Shown here: positions 43,453 to 52,519 of the stretch, piece after piece
Numbering within the stretch: position 1 is the first letter of the stretch
Layout: the number at the start of each line of letters is the position of its first letter
Source: Spirosoma sp. SC4-14
GTDB taxonomy: Bacteria; Bacteroidota; Bacteroidia; Cytophagales; Spirosomataceae
Reading direction: 5' to 3'
Assembly (NCBI RefSeq): GCF_037201965.1
Contig: NZ_CP147518.1
Location: 1,053,001-1,117,000, forward strand
Length of the DNA stretch: 64,000 nucleotides
The notes under the pieces: model-generated
What the model was told of the DNA's origin: nothing
The model's database searches: none
Seen by the model: the letters and a program-made list of their open reading frames with translations, nothing else
Translations under genes and position numbers: made by a program

Positions 43453-43482
43453 CAAAGGTGCAGCCGACAAACGTGCTCCAAA
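43453..43482 (-). promoter_or_regulatory. Candidate promoter for AhpD-like gene
   Basis: On the minus strand: TTTG (43479-43482), 18 bases and CACCTTTG (43453-43460), one mismatch from TAnnTTTG. The leader to the ATG at 43417 would be about 30 bases. Confidence 0.35.
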
Positions 43483-43527
43483 ATGGCAGTATTTCCCGTT
43501 GTCTTACCAATTCTTCCCGAACCCTCG

Positions 43528-44385
43528 TCAGGTGCTGGCCAGTTTTAGCCGAAGGTGCTCCTTAAACTCCGACGGCGGCAGGCCCGTTTCTTTCTTGAAA
43601 AAGCGACTGAAATGAGCGACTTCCTCAAAACCTAGTTCGTAGGCAATCTCTTTTGTCGACTTATCAGTATAGAGCAACAGCCGTCTGGCTTCGAGGGCAA
43701 TGCGCTCATGAATAATGCTCAGCGGACTTTTCTGGTTATACAAGGCAAACAGATTCGATAGCGTTTTGGGCGATTTGTTCAACAGGTCGGCGTAGTTGCT
43801 TACGGCGTGTAGCTTACGGTAATTGTTTTCGACTAGCAGGTTAAATTGCCGAACAATGTCGAGATCATTGTCAGAAAGCTCCGGGTCGATGTATTGCTGT
43901 TTGGCCAGCCGGGTCAGTTTAATGATCAGCCGTTTGAGAAGCATCCGCAGCATTTCGCCCTGTACGGAATCGTGCGTGGTGAATTCGTCTTCAAAAACCG
44001 TCAGGAGTGCACCGAATTTACGCTGCTCGTCGGTATCTACATCCAGAAATAGCGACCCTTTGGAGCCATAAAACAAAAGCCCTACGCAGGATACCTCTTT
44101 GTCATGATCGATAATGCAGTAAAATTCGCGGTCGAACTGCCAGGCAACGATATTTTCAGGACGCTCAAAATCGAACGATTGATTAACCATCAGTGGCAGA
44201 ATAGACTGCGCAGGAAATACATACTCAATGCCGTCAATTACGACACTCTGATCATCTCCCCGGTTCCAGGCAATGGTGAGCAACCGATGATGGCGTTCCC
44301 GAAAGAAATGGCGGCTAAAAGTCGGCTCCTGGCAAAATAACTTTAGAACCCCCTCTGTTTTGGGCTCTTGATACGAATAGAGCAT
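43528..44385 (-). CDS. AraC family transcriptional regulator
   Basis: A 285-residue regulator. The C-terminal 100 residues carry both AraC helix-turn-helix motifs, with KLHAVSNYADLLNKSPKTLSNLF and STKEIAYELGFEEVAHFSRFF, ending in TGLPPSEFKE. The N-terminal part resembles a cupin-like sensing domain (LLTIAWNRGDDQ, FPAQSILPLMVN). It is divergent from the MBL hydrolase gene, with 117 bases between them, and upstream of the AhpD-like gene. Either could be its target. The inducer is unknown. Confidence 0.92.
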   Translation of the reverse strand: MLYSYQEPKTEGVLKLFCQEPTFSRHFFRERHHRLLTIAWNRGDDQSVVIDGIEYVFPAQSILPLMVNQSFDFERPENIVAWQFDREFYCIIDHDKEVSCVGLLFYGSKGSLFLDVDTDEQRKFGALLTVFEDEFTTHDSVQGEMLRMLLKRLIIKLTRLAKQQYIDPELSDNDLDIVRQFNLLVENNYRKLHAVSNYADLLNKSPKTLSNLFALYNQKSPLSIIHERIALEARRLLLYTDKSTKEIAYELGFEEVAHFSRFFKKETGLPPSEFKEHLRLKLAST

Positions 44386-44473
44386 ACGGCTGGCGAATTA
44401 CTACGGAAGGCAACATATTTTTTACAGAAAAAGTAACAGGGGAGTAATCGACTGGTCTTACTGCCTGAACTAT

Positions 44474-44481
44474 TACTTTTG
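44474..44481 (+). promoter_or_regulatory. Candidate -7 box for MBL hydrolase gene
   Basis: TACTTTTG matches TAnnTTTG exactly, 21 bases before the ATG at 44503. No clear -33 box is seen, which would fit activation by the divergent AraC protein. Confidence 0.45.
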
Positions 44482-44502
44482 CCCGATAACTATCAACCGC
44501 AT

Positions 44503-45342
44503 ATGACACTACAAACTCTCGATACGGGCCTGTTTAAACTGGATGGTGGCGCTATGTTTGGCGTTGTGCCCAAACCGCTCTGGAACAGGCTGAATCCGGC
44601 CGATGAACAGAACCGATGCACCTGGGCGATGCGTTGCCTGCTCTACGAATCGGGCAATCGATTGCTGTTGGTCGATACGGGAATTGGCAACAAGCAGGAC
44701 GCTAAATTTTTCGGTCATTACGATTTGCACCCTGCCGATGTTTCGCTGATCGGATCAATCGAGCAGGCGGGCTATTCTACTGCCGACGTAACCGATGTGC
44801 TGCTTACGCATCTGCATTTCGACCACGTTGGCGGGGCCGTTAAACGAGTGGACAGTCAATTGCTGCCCGTTTTTTCGAATGCTACCTACTGGGTTCACTC
44901 GGCCCACTGGCAATGGGCCGTTAACCCGAACCCACGTGAAAAAGCCTCGTTTCTGCGCGAAAACATCATGCCCTTGCAGGAGAGTGGTCAGTTGCAGTTT
45001 CTGGTCAAAAGCGAGTTTCCTATACCTGACATCGAATTAATTTATGTAGATGGCCATACCGAAAAAATGGCCTTACCGATCTTCACCATCAATGGCCGAA
45101 CGGTTGCTTTTATGGCCGATCTGATTCCATCGTCGGCACATGTGCCATTGCCTTACGTAATGAGTTACGATGTACGGCCATTGATGACTATGGACGAAAA
45201 AGCCCGCTTGCTGCAAAAAGCCGCCGACGAAAACTGGATTCTGGTATTTGAGCATGATCCGATAACGGAAGCTGCCACGGTTGAAATGACAGAACGAGGA
45301 GTTCGGGTGAATGCGACTGGACGGCTTGTCGATTTTTTATAG
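44503..45342 (+). CDS. MBL-fold metallo-hydrolase
   Basis: A 279-residue protein starting at ATG 44503. The metallo-beta-lactamase fold is indicated by LLVDTGIGN, the metal-binding HLHFDHVGG (HxHxDH) motif, a His in WVHSAHWQW, the DGHTE motif and the terminal FEHDP. Two zinc or iron ions are expected at the active site. Members include lactonases and other hydrolases; the order of motifs resembles quorum-lactonase-like proteins but does not prove activity. It is divergent from an AraC gene whose protein probably controls it. Confidence 0.9.
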   Translation: MTLQTLDTGLFKLDGGAMFGVVPKPLWNRLNPADEQNRCTWAMRCLLYESGNRLLLVDTGIGNKQDAKFFGHYDLHPADVSLIGSIEQAGYSTADVTDVLLTHLHFDHVGGAVKRVDSQLLPVFSNATYWVHSAHWQWAVNPNPREKASFLRENIMPLQESGQLQFLVKSEFPIPDIELIYVDGHTEKMALPIFTINGRTVAFMADLIPSSAHVPLPYVMSYDVRPLMTMDEKARLLQKAADENWILVFEHDPITEAATVEMTERGVRVNATGRLVDFL

Positions 45343-45408
45343 CCTGTTGTCGACTCTAAACCAAAAGCGTAAACCTGCCGTTATGCAATTATATTGTATT
45401 GTCAGACA

Positions 45409-46188
45409 ATGAAAATTGGATTAGTGTTATCGGGTGGCGGAGCACGCGGTATCGCTCACCTGGGGGTTATCAAGGCATTGAACGAGATGGGAATCGGTTT
45501 CGATCAGATAGCCGGAACCAGTGCCGGGGCCGTAACCGGGGCCTTGCTGGCTCAGGGTTATTCGCCCGAAGAAAGTCTTAAAATAATCGAGTCGTCGCCG
45601 TTTCTTCGTCGGCTGCGGCCAGCCTGGAGCCGTATGGGATTACTTCGACTCGATACGATTGTCGATATTTATCGGAAGTATATACCCCACGACTCGTTCG
45701 AAGAACTACAAATTCCATTGCATGTAGTAGCCGTTGAACTGAACGATGGCGAACAGGTGGTGTTCAACAAAGGTGAACTGATTCGGCCGGTGCTGGCGTC
45801 CTGCTGTTTGCCGGGCATTTTCGAACCATTCTTAATCAACAGAAAACAGTATGTTGATGGGGGCGTGTTAAATAACCTGCCGGTCGATGTGATCGAAAAT
45901 AAAGTCGATGTGCTGATTGGGTCCCATTGCAATGTGCTGGGCCCGCGGAAACCGATAACCTCGATGCGGGGGGTAATCGAGCGGAGCCTGGTATTGGCCG
46001 TGCAAAGTAAAACGAAAGAGCGCTTTGCCCGATGTAATGTGCTGATCGAACCGCCCCAACTGGCTCAGTATACCACAGCGGATATTGGAAAAGCACGGGA
46101 ATTGTTTCGGATCGGGTATCAGCATACCCGGTCAATGGCGGCTCAGATTGAAAAAAGCCTAAAAGTCCCGCCTGTTGAGATCTCATAA
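45409..46188 (+). CDS. Patatin-like phospholipase
   Basis: A 260-residue patatin-domain protein starting at ATG 45409. The oxyanion loop is GGGARG (9-14), the nucleophile S38 lies in GTSAG, and the catalytic Asp is D150 in DGG. No signal peptide or barrel domain is attached, so this is a cytoplasmic-type member, unlike the exported patatin-barrel fusions common in Bacteroidota. Lipid acyl hydrolysis is expected. It lies 66 bases after the MBL gene on the same strand and ends at a strong terminator. Confidence 0.92.
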   Translation: MKIGLVLSGGGARGIAHLGVIKALNEMGIGFDQIAGTSAGAVTGALLAQGYSPEESLKIIESSPFLRRLRPAWSRMGLLRLDTIVDIYRKYIPHDSFEELQIPLHVVAVELNDGEQVVFNKGELIRPVLASCCLPGIFEPFLINRKQYVDGGVLNNLPVDVIENKVDVLIGSHCNVLGPRKPITSMRGVIERSLVLAVQSKTKERFARCNVLIEPPQLAQYTTADIGKARELFRIGYQHTRSMAAQIEKSLKVPPVEIS

Positions 46189-46214
46189 ATGAGTGCCAAA
46201 ATCGTGTCGTCTTC

Positions 46215-46246
46215 AAAAGCGCCAGGCCTATAAGCCTGGCGCTTTT
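46215..46246 (+). terminator. Rho-independent terminator
   Basis: A perfect 13-base GC-rich stem (AAAAGCGCCAGGC at 46215-46227 with 46234-46246) and a 6-base loop, closing with TTTT. It follows the patatin gene by 26 bases. Confidence 0.85.
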
Positions 46247-46539
46247 GTTTGTAGTTATGGAAGTAAAGTTTACTTATTTTATAGATTAGATGTATTTATT
46301 GAGAGGAAATATTAGATAGCCTTTCCTGAGTAGTTTTCCGTTATTTTTTAGCACTTATAAGCCCTGGTGTAATTTATGTATTATAGGTATAAGTAACCAT
46401 TATTTGCCCCCTTCTTAGCGTGTATTATCAATTAGGTGTTTCTTGTGATAAATGAACAGATATGAATTTGTAGAATAAGCTTTTATGAAAATCATTAAAT
46501 GCCAATCTATATTCTATATAAATGGTGTTTGATAAATAA
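46247..46539. other. AT-rich intergenic region upstream of first susC
   Basis: Strongly AT-rich, with no supported gene. It separates the patatin terminator from the susC promoter. I see no clear operator or repeat. Confidence 0.5.
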
Positions 46540-46570
46540 TTTGCAATTTGTTAATGCTTTTTTAATTTTG
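46540..46570 (+). promoter_or_regulatory. Bacteroidota promoter of first susC operon
   Basis: TTTG (46540-46543), 19 bases and TAATTTTG (46563-46570), a perfect match to the consensus. The leader to the ATG at 46611 is about 35 bases. Confidence 0.65.
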
Positions 46571-46610
46571 CTGTTAATACTCATATTTCTTAACCTATTC
46601 AAACTAATTT

Positions 46611-49600
46611 ATGAGGAAAATTCTACTAGTGAGTATACTCATAGTATGCTCAATATGGGTTCCGGCATGGGCGCAGGAGCGAGTAATTACGGGTAAGGTT
46701 GTAGCGTCGGAAGACGGAACGCCGATGCCTGGAGTGTCTGTTGTTCTGAAAGGCACGACTCGCGGAGCCAATACCGATGCTAATGGGGCTTATTCGATTG
46801 GGGTCCCGGATCAGGGAGGTAAGCTAATTTTCAGCTTTGTAGGATCTGCTTCGCAGGAAGTCGAAATTGGTAACCGGTCAGTTATCGATATTAAACTGGC
46901 TAACGATTCTAAACAGCTTAGTGAAGTTGTAGTGACAGCCGTTGGGATTCAGCGCGAAAAGAAAGCGCTTGCCTATGCTGTTTCGAATGTTAAAGGTGAT
47001 CTTCTTCAGCAACGCTCCGAGCCTGACCCACTTCGGGCGCTTTCTGGTAAAGTACCCGGCGTTAATATTACGGCTGGTGGCGGTGCTCCTGGCCAGGCTA
47101 CCAAGATTAATATTCGCGGAAATACATCATTTACGGGAAATAACCAGCCCTTGTTTGTTGTTGATGGTATTCCGTTCGACAATTCCTCCAACGCAGCTGG
47201 ATCTGATTTCAACAGCAACAGCGTTGTTTCGAACCGGGCCTACGATATTGATCCCAACAATATTGAAGCAATGACTGTGCTGAAAGGTGCGGCTGCTTCG
47301 GCCCTGTATGGGTCGCGTGCAGCTAATGGGGTTATTGTCATTACGACCAAATCGGGCAGTAAATCGGCCAAGAAAGGGCTGGAAGTAACCTACAACGGCT
47401 CCTATTCAGTTGAGAAAATCTCGTCGATTCCCGATTATCAGGATACCTATACACAAGGCTCGAACCAGCAGTATAACGGGGGATTTATTGGTAACTGGGG
47501 AACGGTGTTTCCATCGGAAGTGGATCGGATTAATGGACAGCTGGGCTTTACACGCTATTCGAAGACCATTGAAACCGGAGCGCCCGAAGGCCAGATTTAT
47601 CACCCACTTACCTCGCCTTATATTTCGTATACCTATAACCGATACCTGAGTGTATTCCCTGACCTGGTTGGGAAAACGGTTCCCTTGCAGCCATACGACA
47701 TCATTGGTGGATTTTTTCGTCAGGGTAAAGTATTTGAGAATGGCGTGAATATTAGCTCTACGGGCGACAAGACAACGCTGAACGCGGGTATATCCCGGAT
47801 GAAGAACGACGGAATTATTCCGAACTCGAATACGGAGCGGACTTCGTTGAACTTTGGCGGGTCGGCAACACTCATTAACGGGCTGCACGTATCTGGCAAT
47901 GTCAATTATGTCAATACGACTCAGCAGAGTCCACAGTCGGGCGCTTCCTATTTTACGGATTATAGTAGTGGTTCGACCGGTTCTATCTATGACCGTTTGT
48001 TTTACCTGCCTCGTAACTACAACCTGAATGGGTATCCGTTCGAAAACCCGGTCGATGGTTCGAATGTATTTTATCGTGCGCTGGATAACCCACTCTGGAC
48101 GGCCAAATACAACCTCTATAACTCGCGCGTAAATCGTGTGTTTGGAAACATGGCCCTCAGCTACGATGTAGCTCCCTGGCTGAACCTGACCGCACGCGGT
48201 GGGGTGAACACCTATCACGAAACCCGAACAAATAAAATCCGGCCGGGCGGAACAACTGTTCCTCTGGGACGTGTGTCTCGTACAGAACTGACCAATACCG
48301 AAACGGATCTGACATTCCTGGCTACAGCATCGCACGATTTTTCGGAGCGGTTTTCTGCCCGATTGCTGGTTGGTTTCAATGCCAACGAGCGGTATTATAC
48401 CGAAGCCGTTGAAACCGGCGATCAGGTAATCGACGCCAATGTGCTGACTGTTTCGGGGACACTGAGCCAGAACGCCACCGAATACAGCCGGAAGCGTCGT
48501 TTATACGGTGTTTTTAGCGAGTTGGGTTTGTCGTACAACGACTTTGCTTTCCTGACGGCTACGGTTCGTAACGACCATTCATCAACGTTGCCAACATCGA
48601 CAAACAGCTACTATTATCCGTCGATTTCTGGCTCGTTTATCTTCACGCAGGCCTTCAACATGCCAAAGAATATTCTCAACTTTGGTAAGATCAGAGCCAA
48701 CTATGCCACCGTGGGTAAAGATGCTGATCCCTATCAGGTACTAACGGCCTACAACATTGGACGCGATTATGTAAACGGAACGGCCTATTCATTAGCTACT
48801 CTGCCGTCGACGTTGAACAACTCTCAATTGAAGCCTGAGTTTACGACCGAAACTGAAATTGGAACGGAGTTACAGTTTTTCAACAATCGGATCAATATCG
48901 ATCTGGCTTACTTCTATCGCAAATCGACGAACCTGATTGTTTCGCGCCGTATTCCGGCGTCAACGGGTTTTTACAACGAAGTGACAAATGCTGGGCAGAT
49001 CGACAATAAAGGGCTTGAAATTGCCTTTACGGTCGTTCCAATTCGGTTATCGAATGGCTTCGAGTGGAATTCGACGGCGGCTTTCACCCGGTTGCGGTCA
49101 AATGTGGTCGATGCCGGACCAGCCAACGAAATTTTCCTTGGCGGCTCTGGTTTATCATCGCTCGGCACCATGCACCGGGTTGGCAATCCATACGGCATGA
49201 TCTATGGTACGGTAAATGCCCGCAGTGAATCGGGGAAACTGCTGATCAACCCAACCACCGGCTTGCCTTTTACGCTGCCGCAGTCGCAGTTGCTGGGCAA
49301 TCCTGCTCCGAAGTTTACCCTGGGCTGGACCAATACATTCTCGTTTAAGGGCTTTACACTATCGGCGCTGATGGATTACCGGGCAGGGGGTAAACTTTTC
49401 TCGGCAACAGCAGCTTCTTTGTTGTTACGCGGTCAGCTCAAGTCGTCGGAAGACCGGGAAGCGATGCGCGTGATTCCGGGCGTACTGGGCGATCCGGCTA
49501 CCTATAAGGCTATTCTGGAAGATGGTAAGGAAGTGAAGAACACTATTCCGATGACGGCCTTCCAGTTCCACTTCTCCAACGGATTTGGGGCCTATGGAGC

Positions 49601-49886
49601 CGACGAGACCAACGTATATGATGCTACCGTTATTCGTCTGCGCGAAATCACATTGGGTTATACCTTCCCCAAAGATTTACTGAGAAAATATACGAAAGTA
49701 TTCGGCAGCCTGCGGATATCGGCTTCGGGACGGAACCTGTGGTTCTACGCACCCAACATGCTGAAAGGACTCAATTTCGACCCGGAAGTTTTGTCGAACT
49801 ATGCTGATTCGAACATTCAGGGCTTCGACCTTGGTGCCGCTCCATCGACCCGGCGCTTTGGCCTGAATATTACGGCATCGTTCTGA
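46611..49886 (+). CDS. SusC/RagA family TonB-linked outer-membrane protein (locus 1)
   Basis: A 1091-residue TonB-dependent transporter. A signal peptide ends at WAQ (about 21). A carboxypeptidase-regulatory-like domain follows (about 22-95, VITGKVVASEDGTPMPGVSV), then a plug domain (about 105-230, including ALSGKVPGVNI, NIRGNTSF and LYGSRAANGVIVITTK), then the 22-strand barrel to the terminal Phe. With the downstream SusD partner it should import a large substrate powered by TonB. No sigma/anti-sigma pair is beside it. The leader and signal-peptide DNA closely match those of the second susC gene. Confidence 0.96.
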   Translation: MRKILLVSILIVCSIWVPAWAQERVITGKVVASEDGTPMPGVSVVLKGTTRGANTDANGAYSIGVPDQGGKLIFSFVGSASQEVEIGNRSVIDIKLANDSKQLSEVVVTAVGIQREKKALAYAVSNVKGDLLQQRSEPDPLRALSGKVPGVNITAGGGAPGQATKINIRGNTSFTGNNQPLFVVDGIPFDNSSNAAGSDFNSNSVVSNRAYDIDPNNIEAMTVLKGAAASALYGSRAANGVIVITTKSGSKSAKKGLEVTYNGSYSVEKISSIPDYQDTYTQGSNQQYNGGFIGNWGTVFPSEVDRINGQLGFTRYSKTIETGAPEGQIYHPLTSPYISYTYNRYLSVFPDLVGKTVPLQPYDIIGGFFRQGKVFENGVNISSTGDKTTLNAGISRMKNDGIIPNSNTERTSLNFGGSATLINGLHVSGNVNYVNTTQQSPQSGASYFTDYSSGSTGSIYDRLFYLPRNYNLNGYPFENPVDGSNVFYRALDNPLWTAKYNLYNSRVNRVFGNMALSYDVAPWLNLTARGGVNTYHETRTNKIRPGGTTVPLGRVSRTELTNTETDLTFLATASHDFSERFSARLLVGFNANERYYTEAVETGDQVIDANVLTVSGTLSQNATEYSRKRRLYGVFSELGLSYNDFAFLTATVRNDHSSTLPTSTNSYYYPSISGSFIFTQAFNMPKNILNFGKIRANYATVGKDADPYQVLTAYNIGRDYVNGTAYSLATLPSTLNNSQLKPEFTTETEIGTELQFFNNRINIDLAYFYRKSTNLIVSRRIPASTGFYNEVTNAGQIDNKGLEIAFTVVPIRLSNGFEWNSTAAFTRLRSNVVDAGPANEIFLGGSGLSSLGTMHRVGNPYGMIYGTVNARSESGKLLINPTTGLPFTLPQSQLLGNPAPKFTLGWTNTFSFKGFTLSALMDYRAGGKLFSATAASLLLRGQLKSSEDREAMRVIPGVLGDPATYKAILEDGKEVKNTIPMTAFQFHFSNGFGAYGADETNVYDATVIRLREITLGYTFPKDLLRKYTKVFGSLRISASGRNLWFYAPNMLKGLNFDPEVLSNYADSNIQGFDLGAAPSTRRFGLNITASF

Positions 49887-49914
49887 TTCATTTACCTAAT
49901 TCTTGATCGGATAT

Positions 49915-51693
49915 ATGAAAATTTCAATCATACATATTGGTAAGGGGTTATTGGCTACGGCCCTTACATTGTCGCTGACGAGTTGTGATATTACCAATCT
50001 CGACATCAACACAGATCCCAATAAACCGGCTTCTGCTGCTCTGAACCTGCTGCTGCCACCTGCCGAACTGGGGGCATTAAACATCGGTGTGGTAGGTATT
50101 ACTTCAAGCAGTACTACTTACTCACCGGGCAACTTTCGTAGTGTGGTTGATAATTCATCAGGATTTGTCGGCCATATGAACAGTGCCGACGATTATAACC
50201 TGACCAACAACTCCTACAACGGCACCTGGAACGCCTACTATCGGAATATGCAGAATGTAGAACAGATTCTGCGGGCAACTACCGATGGCAAAAATCCCTA
50301 TTATCGGGGAATCGCACTAGCCCTGAAAGCTTACGCCATGGGCAATATGGTCGATATGTTTGGCGATGTGCCATATTCGATGGCCTGGCAGGGAAACGTG
50401 GATGGCACTGACCGAAATGTTGCCTTCGACAAAGATTCAGAAATTTATGAAGATCTGCTGAAACTTTGCGATCAGGCACTGGCTGAGTTTGCCAAGGCGC
50501 AACCTGTATCGGTCTCGGGCGATTTTATTGGGAATGGAAATGCTACTACCTGGACGCGGTTAACCAAAACCATCAAACTGCGGCTGCTGATGAATTCGCG
50601 GAAAGGCCGCGCCAACGGCAATGCCGAGCTGAAAGCGGCTTTTGATGCAGGCGGATTCATCACTACTTCGTCGCAGGATTTTTACTATCAGTATTCCAAG
50701 CAAATTTCTCCGCAGGACGACCGGCACCCGTGGGCCATTAGCACCTACAACGCAGGTAACGGTTTTACCTACATCAACCATCAGTTGATGGGCGAAATGA
50801 TCCTCAATAAAGATCCACGCTTTGGTATGTATTTCTTCCGCCAGACCGATAAGGTCCTGGATGCCAGCAACCCAACTGACCGGGGTACTATTCCATACGG
50901 TGGTACGTATATACCAACGCGCCCGGCGTTTCTGGCCGAATACAAACGGGTGTTCTATAACGATAAGCAGGACCCAACTACCGACGATATCAAGTTCCTG
51001 GCCGGAATCTTCGGTCGCGACCGGGGCGATAATACAGGAGCTCCTGCCGATGGCACATTGCGCACCGTTCCTGGGGCGTATCCAGCGGGCGGTTTGTATG
51101 GTGGTCGCGAAATTGCACCCAAAGCACTGACCGGATCGAAAGATGGGGCCACCGGAAACGGGATCTGGCCACTGATTATGAGCTGGAACGTGAAGTTCTA
51201 TCAGGTTGAGGCTATTCTGGACGGAACCGGTGTAACGGGCGACGCCCGCGCTATTTTCGAAACCGCCATGCGTGAACAGATTGCATCGGTAACCAAGTTT
51301 GCACAGGCTGCCGATCCAAAAACGCCAGCACCGGCAGCGGCCGACATTACGGCCTACGTAAATGCCTGGCTGGCACTTTACGACGCTGCTCCAAGCAATC
51401 AGGGTAAATTAAACGTTGTGGCCAAGCAAATCTGGTTCTGTTCGTGGGGGCAAGGTCAGGAAATCTGGAACCTGATGCGTCGGACCGGCTACCCGGTGCA
51501 GGGGCCATTCAAACAATTCTCAACAGGTATTCAGTCTCCTATTCTGAAACCCGGTCGTCAATATGCACTTCGGTTACCCTATCCGGCTCAGGAGGGTAAT
51601 TTGAACAGCAACGCGGCTAAATATGTGTCGGATATTATTTTCGACCGTGACCCTGTATTCTGGGATAAGGTAAAGGTTAAGTGGGAATTCTAA
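49915..51693 (+). CDS. SusD/RagB family outer-membrane lipoprotein (locus 1)
   Basis: A 592-residue lipoprotein with lipobox LTSC24, starting at ATG 49915, 28 bases after susC. The mature part follows the nutrient-binding SusD-like group, with tetratricopeptide-like helices (YYRNMQNVEQILRAT and IALALKAYAMGNMVDMFGDVPYSMA). It should cap the SusC barrel and bind the imported substrate at the cell surface. It is longer than the classic 520-550 residue SusD. The lipoprotein gene at 51767 follows in the same operon. Confidence 0.94.
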   Translation: MKISIIHIGKGLLATALTLSLTSCDITNLDINTDPNKPASAALNLLLPPAELGALNIGVVGITSSSTTYSPGNFRSVVDNSSGFVGHMNSADDYNLTNNSYNGTWNAYYRNMQNVEQILRATTDGKNPYYRGIALALKAYAMGNMVDMFGDVPYSMAWQGNVDGTDRNVAFDKDSEIYEDLLKLCDQALAEFAKAQPVSVSGDFIGNGNATTWTRLTKTIKLRLLMNSRKGRANGNAELKAAFDAGGFITTSSQDFYYQYSKQISPQDDRHPWAISTYNAGNGFTYINHQLMGEMILNKDPRFGMYFFRQTDKVLDASNPTDRGTIPYGGTYIPTRPAFLAEYKRVFYNDKQDPTTDDIKFLAGIFGRDRGDNTGAPADGTLRTVPGAYPAGGLYGGREIAPKALTGSKDGATGNGIWPLIMSWNVKFYQVEAILDGTGVTGDARAIFETAMREQIASVTKFAQAADPKTPAPAAADITAYVNAWLALYDAAPSNQGKLNVVAKQIWFCSWGQGQEIWNLMRRTGYPVQGPFKQFSTGIQSPILKPGRQYALRLPYPAQEGNLNSNAAKYVSDIIFDRDPVFWDKVKVKWEF

Positions 51694-51766
51694 AACCTGT
51701 CGCTCGTTTTGTCAGATGTAGACAAACTAAACGATAAAACGAGCTCACCAACATTAGAAAACTTAT

Positions 51767-52447
51767 ATGAAAAAGACTATAATTTACGCATTTACAATTG
51801 GCTTTCTGACATTGATTGGCTGTCGCGATGAGTCGCTGAACCCTATCCCTGATTGGGAACCAGGTGTTCATGGGTTTGGTGTATTTGCCGACATAACCGA
51901 AGGAGCTGTTGGATCAAGCAACAAGGCGAACATTGCCGACTATGGCAAAAATTTCCCACTTTCGGCGCAGAATGCCGATGCCGCCAAAGTAAACTTTAAA
52001 CTACGCTGGGTATCGCTCGACAACAAGCTAACGGTCAGCAAAATTGAGGTTTACGTCGACATGATTGAGTCATATACCGATCCCGATGGTAACCCTAAAA
52101 CGGCTTCACTGGGAAGTGGTGGGGTTTTGGCAAAGACCATAACACCAGCTGCTGGCAACCGGCAGTGGAATGCGTTTAGTTTGTCGCCAACGGAAGTATA
52201 CAATCTTTTTAAAGATGCTACTGTTAAATACGACAAGGTGAATGCGGTGCCAGTGTTTAATAATCCGGCTACACCACGTCCGGCAGGAGCCTGGTTTAAC
52301 AAAACTGATAAATTTGTGCTGACCTGGCGATTGACAACTACCGATGGGCTGGTGTTTAAGACCTGGGAGCCGAGTAGCATTTGCGCCGATCCAACGGCCG
52401 TTTCAGAAGCGAGTGCCAACTGTAGTTTGACCTGGAGTGCTCGTTAA
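51767..52447 (+). CDS. Lipoprotein, third gene of susCD locus 1
   Basis: A 226-residue protein with signal peptide and lipobox TLIGC19. The mature part looks like a beta-sandwich of about 190 residues (VNFKLRWVSLDNKLTVSKIEVYVDMIES and FVLTWRLTTTDGLVFKTW); two cysteines near the end (SICADP...ANCS) may form a disulfide. I recognise no named family. Position behind susD suggests an accessory surface-binding lipoprotein, as in other Sus-type loci. A strong terminator follows directly, so the operon probably ends here. Confidence 0.8.
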   Translation: MKKTIIYAFTIGFLTLIGCRDESLNPIPDWEPGVHGFGVFADITEGAVGSSNKANIADYGKNFPLSAQNADAAKVNFKLRWVSLDNKLTVSKIEVYVDMIESYTDPDGNPKTASLGSGGVLAKTITPAAGNRQWNAFSLSPTEVYNLFKDATVKYDKVNAVPVFNNPATPRPAGAWFNKTDKFVLTWRLTTTDGLVFKTWEPSSICADPTAVSEASANCSLTWSAR

Positions 52448-52473
52448 TCTAGTGTTGTAATCATATAATATTG

Positions 52474-52506
52474 ATAGCGAACTTCAGTTGAGGTTCGCTA
52501 TTTTTT
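52474..52506 (+). terminator. Rho-independent terminator ending susCD locus 1
   Basis: A 9-base perfect stem (ATAGCGAAC at 52474-52482 with 52493-52501), extendable to about 12 with a G-T pair, followed by a T-run. It lies 26 bases past the lipoprotein stop and only 14 bases before the next start codon. Confidence 0.85.
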
Positions 52507-52519
52507 CTATATTGGAGGC

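Noticed and set aside
46499-46696. 65-codon frame overlapping the first susC start
   Set aside because: It runs through the promoter and signal-peptide region of susC in another frame; the hydrophobic residues come from AT-rich DNA.
47406-48335. Long open frame (309 codons) on the minus strand inside the first susC gene
   Set aside because: It is fully antisense to a well-supported SusC gene, has no recognisable domain and its composition reflects the codon pattern of the plus strand.
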